Below, piece by piece: positions 63,809-64,000 of a stretch of DNA of 64,000 nucleotides. How positions within the stretch are numbered: the stretch's first letter is position 1; the number at the start of each line of letters is the position of its first letter. This DNA is from Kingdonia uniflora (Eukaryota > Streptophyta > Magnoliopsida > Ranunculales > Circaeasteraceae). The notes beneath the pieces were generated by a model that was not told the origin of the DNA, did not search any database, and was given only the letters and a program-made list of their open reading frames with translations. The stretch is taken from positions 2,418,001 through 2,482,000 of the forward strand of contig JACGCM010000715.1 of the NCBI GenBank assembly GCA_014058105.1. Reading direction: 5' to 3'. Position numbers and translations under genes: made by a program.

Positions 63809-64000
63809 ATTTTATGTCTTACTCCTATCTATACTCGTTCCCCCTATTTTATGCAGATTTTTAGATTACTTCAAATTCTCTACATTCCGCATACATACAT
63901 TTTGTTAATTCACAATAGAAAACCTTAGTATCCCAAGTATAAATTATTTAAACCTATCTATCCACATCAACCTCAGTGAATTCGGCCTACTTCATCTCGA
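63809..64000. other. Upstream of G4 antisense gene, window end
   Basis: AT-rich sequence that would hold the 5' region of the antisense gene and lead to the unseen 3' LTR. No LTR start is recognised. Confidence 0.4.

Larger units (their letters stand above)
51463..64000 (+). mobile_element. G4: Tat-lineage Ty3/gypsy element, truncated by the window edge
   Basis: Left LTR, primer site TTTGGCGCCGTCTGTGG, gag, protease, reverse transcriptase with RNase H, second RNase H, integrase, tandem repeats, then an antisense accessory gene. The 3' LTR is beyond the window. Order and protein similarity match G3, although the LTRs differ, so they are related families. Coding frames are broken mostly by single stops that would each be CAA, CAG or CGA with one C changed to T. 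Confidence 0.88.

Noticed and set aside
51463..64000. G4 as an endogenous plant pararetrovirus
   Set aside because: An LTR, an integrase and a second RNase H are present and no movement-protein region is seen, so it is a Ty3/gypsy retrotransposon.

Overview
This is plant nuclear DNA, most likely from a eudicot; I cannot name the species. The evidence is AT-rich intergenic sequence, GT-AG introns, a plant receptor-like kinase, a P-class pentatricopeptide repeat (PPR) gene and dense nested transposons. Only two host genes are visible, both on the + strand. About 90% of the window is transposon sequence. Exon and domain calls come from reading translations by eye; no database search was run.

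Layout. 1-1137: 3' end of a Ty1/copia element, then a deletion derivative that shares its LTR. 1752-12141: eight exons of an NCRK-type receptor-like kinase; the 5' exon(s) lie off the window. Its sixth visible intron holds a 5.1 kb Ty3/gypsy chromovirus (G1, minus strand), which itself holds a 474 bp Harbinger-like MITE. 12627-14833: a small non-autonomous LTR element (G2) just 3' of the kinase. 15150-16261: a 1.1 kb non-autonomous MULE (A). 16291-44871: a 28.6 kb MULE (B) of the same family in opposite orientation. B carries a MuDR/FAR1-type transposase on + and a DUF1985 plus Ulp1-protease gene on -. The Ulp1 gene is split by a 15.3 kb Tat-lineage Ty3/gypsy element (G3, minus). 44952-47651: a two-exon PPR gene that starts 80 bp beyond the end of MULE B. 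47652-51462: intergenic DNA with weak non-LTR remnants. 51463-64000: a second Tat-lineage Ty3/gypsy element (G4, plus) that runs off the right edge.

How the parts relate. The kinase and the PPR gene look intact in what is visible. Most transposon genes carry stops or frameshifts. The most notable structures are these. (1) G3 and G4 share an accessory gene antisense to pol, lying between pol and the 3' LTR; it has an N-terminal MVxTRS exon, a domain resembling the putative gypsy-type transposon family, long coiled coils and a conserved C-terminal motif. (2) MULE A and B contain dozens of GTCATTTG-type repeats that read inward from each end and switch strand between the two convergent genes. 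(3) MULE A and B stand head to head, which creates a palindrome.
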